Source: Haladaptatus paucihalophilus DX253 (GTDB lineage: Archaea; Halobacteriota; Halobacteria; Halobacteriales; Haladaptataceae). Taken from it: 64,000 nt of DNA. The notes beneath the pieces are model-generated. The model was not told the origin of the DNA. It saw nothing but the letters and a program-made list of their open reading frames with translations, and ran no database searches. A program made the translations under genes and the position numbers. The stretch lies in the NCBI RefSeq assembly GCF_000376445.1, contig NZ_AQXI01000001.1, forward strand, positions 1,644,962 through 1,708,961, given 5' to 3'. Below are positions 62,788-64,000 of this stretch, in pieces (position 1 is the stretch's first letter; every line of letters starts with the position of its first letter).

Positions 62788-62812
62788 CCACCCTTTCATA
62801 GGAATCACCAAC

Positions 62813-63556
62813 ATGTTCAAGGCTATCGTGAGCGCGGATACGCTCCGGACGACGATCGATTCCGTGGGCGTTCTGGTGGATGAATGCAAGATCCACCTCG
62901 AGGAGGATGGCCTCACCATCAAGGCAGTGGACCCGGCCAACGTCGGAATGGTGGACCTCCAACTCGATTCCGAAGCATTCGAATCCTACGAGGCTGACGG
63001 GGGCGTCCTCGGCGTCAACCTCGACCGTCTCGAAAGCATCGCTGGCATGGCCAGCTCCGACCAACTCATCGAGATGGAGTTGGACGAAGAGACGCGCAAA
63101 CTCCACATCAAGATCGACGGACTCGAATACACCCTCGCGCTCATCGACCCCGATTCCATCCGCCAAGAACCCGACATCCCGGACCTCGACCTCTCGGCGA
63201 CCATCGTCGTCGAAGGGTCCGACATCGACCGCGCGGTCAAAGCCGCCGACATGGTTTCCGACCACATCGCCCTCGGCGTGAACGAGGACGACGAGATATT
63301 CTACGTCGAAGCCGAAGGCGACACCGACAACGTCGACCTGAAACTCGACCGCGACGACCTCATCGACCTCACGACCGGTCCCGCCCACTCCCTGTTCAGC
63401 CTCGACTATCTCAAAGACATGAACAAGGCGATCCCGAACGACGGCGAAGTGTCCATCGACCTCGGCGAGGAGTTCCCCGTCAAGCTTCACTTCGAAATCG
63501 CGGAAGGCATGGGTGACGTGACCTACATGCTCGCGCCGCGTATCCAGAGCGACTGA
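62813..63556 (+). CDS. pcn: DNA polymerase sliding clamp (PCNA)
   Basis: This 247-residue sliding clamp forms a homotrimeric ring that tethers polymerases, ligase and repair enzymes to DNA. The N-terminal domain (1-120) begins [18 protein letters not shown], the interdomain connector loop is around 117-130, and the C-terminal domain ends with [15 protein letters not shown]. It is strongly acidic, as usual in haloarchaea. Its TATA box lies 26-34 bases upstream of the ATG. Other repair genes in the window (UvrB, UvrC, XPD, ligA) may be functional partners. Confidence 0.96.
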   Translation: MFKAIVSADTLRTTIDSVGVLVDECKIHLEEDGLTIKAVDPANVGMVDLQLDSEAFESYEADGGVLGVNLDRLESIAGMASSDQLIEMELDEETRKLHIKIDGLEYTLALIDPDSIRQEPDIPDLDLSATIVVEGSDIDRAVKAADMVSDHIALGVNEDDEIFYVEAEGDTDNVDLKLDRDDLIDLTTGPAHSLFSLDYLKDMNKAIPNDGEVSIDLGEEFPVKLHFEIAEGMGDVTYMLAPRIQSD

Positions 63557-63585
63557 GGAAAAACGACTCGATTCGATTTTCGCTT

Positions 63586-64000
63586 CTACAGGTTCCGGTC
63601 GATGACCGCCTTCGCCGACTGGGCCTTCTCTTTCCACCCGTACCCGGCCTCGTAGACGTGACGCTTGGTTTCGACCAGTTCCTCCGGCGTGGACTCCTCG
63701 AACCCGCCGCGTCCCCACGTTCCGCTCTTGTGGAGCCACTCGACGACGTTCTCGCGCGTCTCGGGCCACGACAGGCCGACCATCTCGTACCACGCGATCA
63801 TGGCGAAGACGGCGTTGTCGTGACAGCCCGGAACGCTTCCCTTCTCGTAAATCGTCCGCATCGGCTCGAAGCTCGGCTCCGAGACGGTCTCCCGGAACTC
63901 GTCGGCGGTGAGGAGGCGTAAGGTTCCGTCGCTCTCCACGACCCGCTTTTCGTGACGAAGGCGGTCGAGCGCCGCCACGTGCGTGGCGTTCCAACGGCCG
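63586..64000 (-). CDS. C-terminal part of a primase-related-looking protein
   Basis: This is the C-terminal end of a protein whose start lies beyond the right edge. The reading frame stays open from the edge (GRWNATHVAALDRLRHEKRV...), so a GTG at 63978 is probably internal. The visible part has an HTH-like opening and the segment EPMRTIYEKGSVPGCHDNAVFAMIAWYEM near the middle. That arrangement of a motif, a Cys-His and a helical block resembles the C-terminal domain of archaeal primase proteins (PriCT-like), but no catalytic residue can be assigned. Primase genes often lie near pcn in haloarchaea. Confidence 0.5.
   Translation of the reverse strand, partial: GRWNATHVAALDRLRHEKRVVESDGTLRLLTADEFRETVSEPSFEPMRTIYEKGSVPGCHDNAVFAMIAWYEMVGLSWPETRENVVEWLHKSGTWGRGGFEESTPEELVETKRHVYEAGYGWKEKAQSAKAVIDRNL

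Overview
The window is a gene-dense stretch of a haloarchaeal (class Halobacteria) chromosome. The evidence is archaeal information-processing genes (aIF1A, archaeal TyrRS, PCNA, Orc1/Cdc6, XPD-type helicase), strongly acidic proteins, GC-rich codons, short AT-rich TATA boxes about 25-33 bases upstream of leaderless start codons, and Tat export genes of the haloarchaeal type, including a double TatC. The genus cannot be fixed from the sequence alone. No rRNA, tRNA, complete insertion sequence or CRISPR array was seen.

Left part (1-20 kb): a cut-off nitroreductase, aIF1A, TyrRS, a DUF460 protein and small membrane proteins. Amino-acid genes follow: metY-metX, serB, serA and thrC. Among them lie an HtrA-like protease overlapping an Hsp20 gene tail to tail, a prohibitin-like SPFH protein coupled to a small zinc-site membrane protein, an MFS transporter, a seven-helix histidine kinase and a CapA-type protein.

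Middle (21-30 kb): a complete arginine block on the minus strand, read as argG-argH and then lysW-argX-argC-argB-argD-lysK-argF. It uses the LysW carrier-protein route; the 54-residue carrier gene is easy to miss. The argG and lysW promoters share a TATA box and an upstream A-rich box at identical spacing, and argG adds a perfect palindrome, so the two units look co-regulated.

Right part (30-64 kb): mostly DNA repair, replication and membrane functions. It holds an XPD-like helicase, a bacterial-type NAD-dependent ligase (ligA), UvrC, UvrB, an Orc1/Cdc6 paralogue, a MutS-core protein with helix-hairpin-helix repeats, and PCNA. Between them are a CDF metal transporter, an ABC-2 exporter, a second SPFH protein, a TauE/SafE permease, LarE, divergent TatC genes, a ribbon-helix-helix regulator overlapping a VUT/YhhQ transporter, and RlmE.

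The most notable non-coding signals are operator-like palindromes at several promoters, a 51-bp duplicated 3' end of the M29 aminopeptidase gene, and a possible structured RNA region upstream of argG. I did not find one clear-cut unknown multi-gene system. The best candidates for new biology are the SPFH/zinc-protein pair, the autoregulated-looking RHH-transporter pair and the shared arginine promoter architecture.
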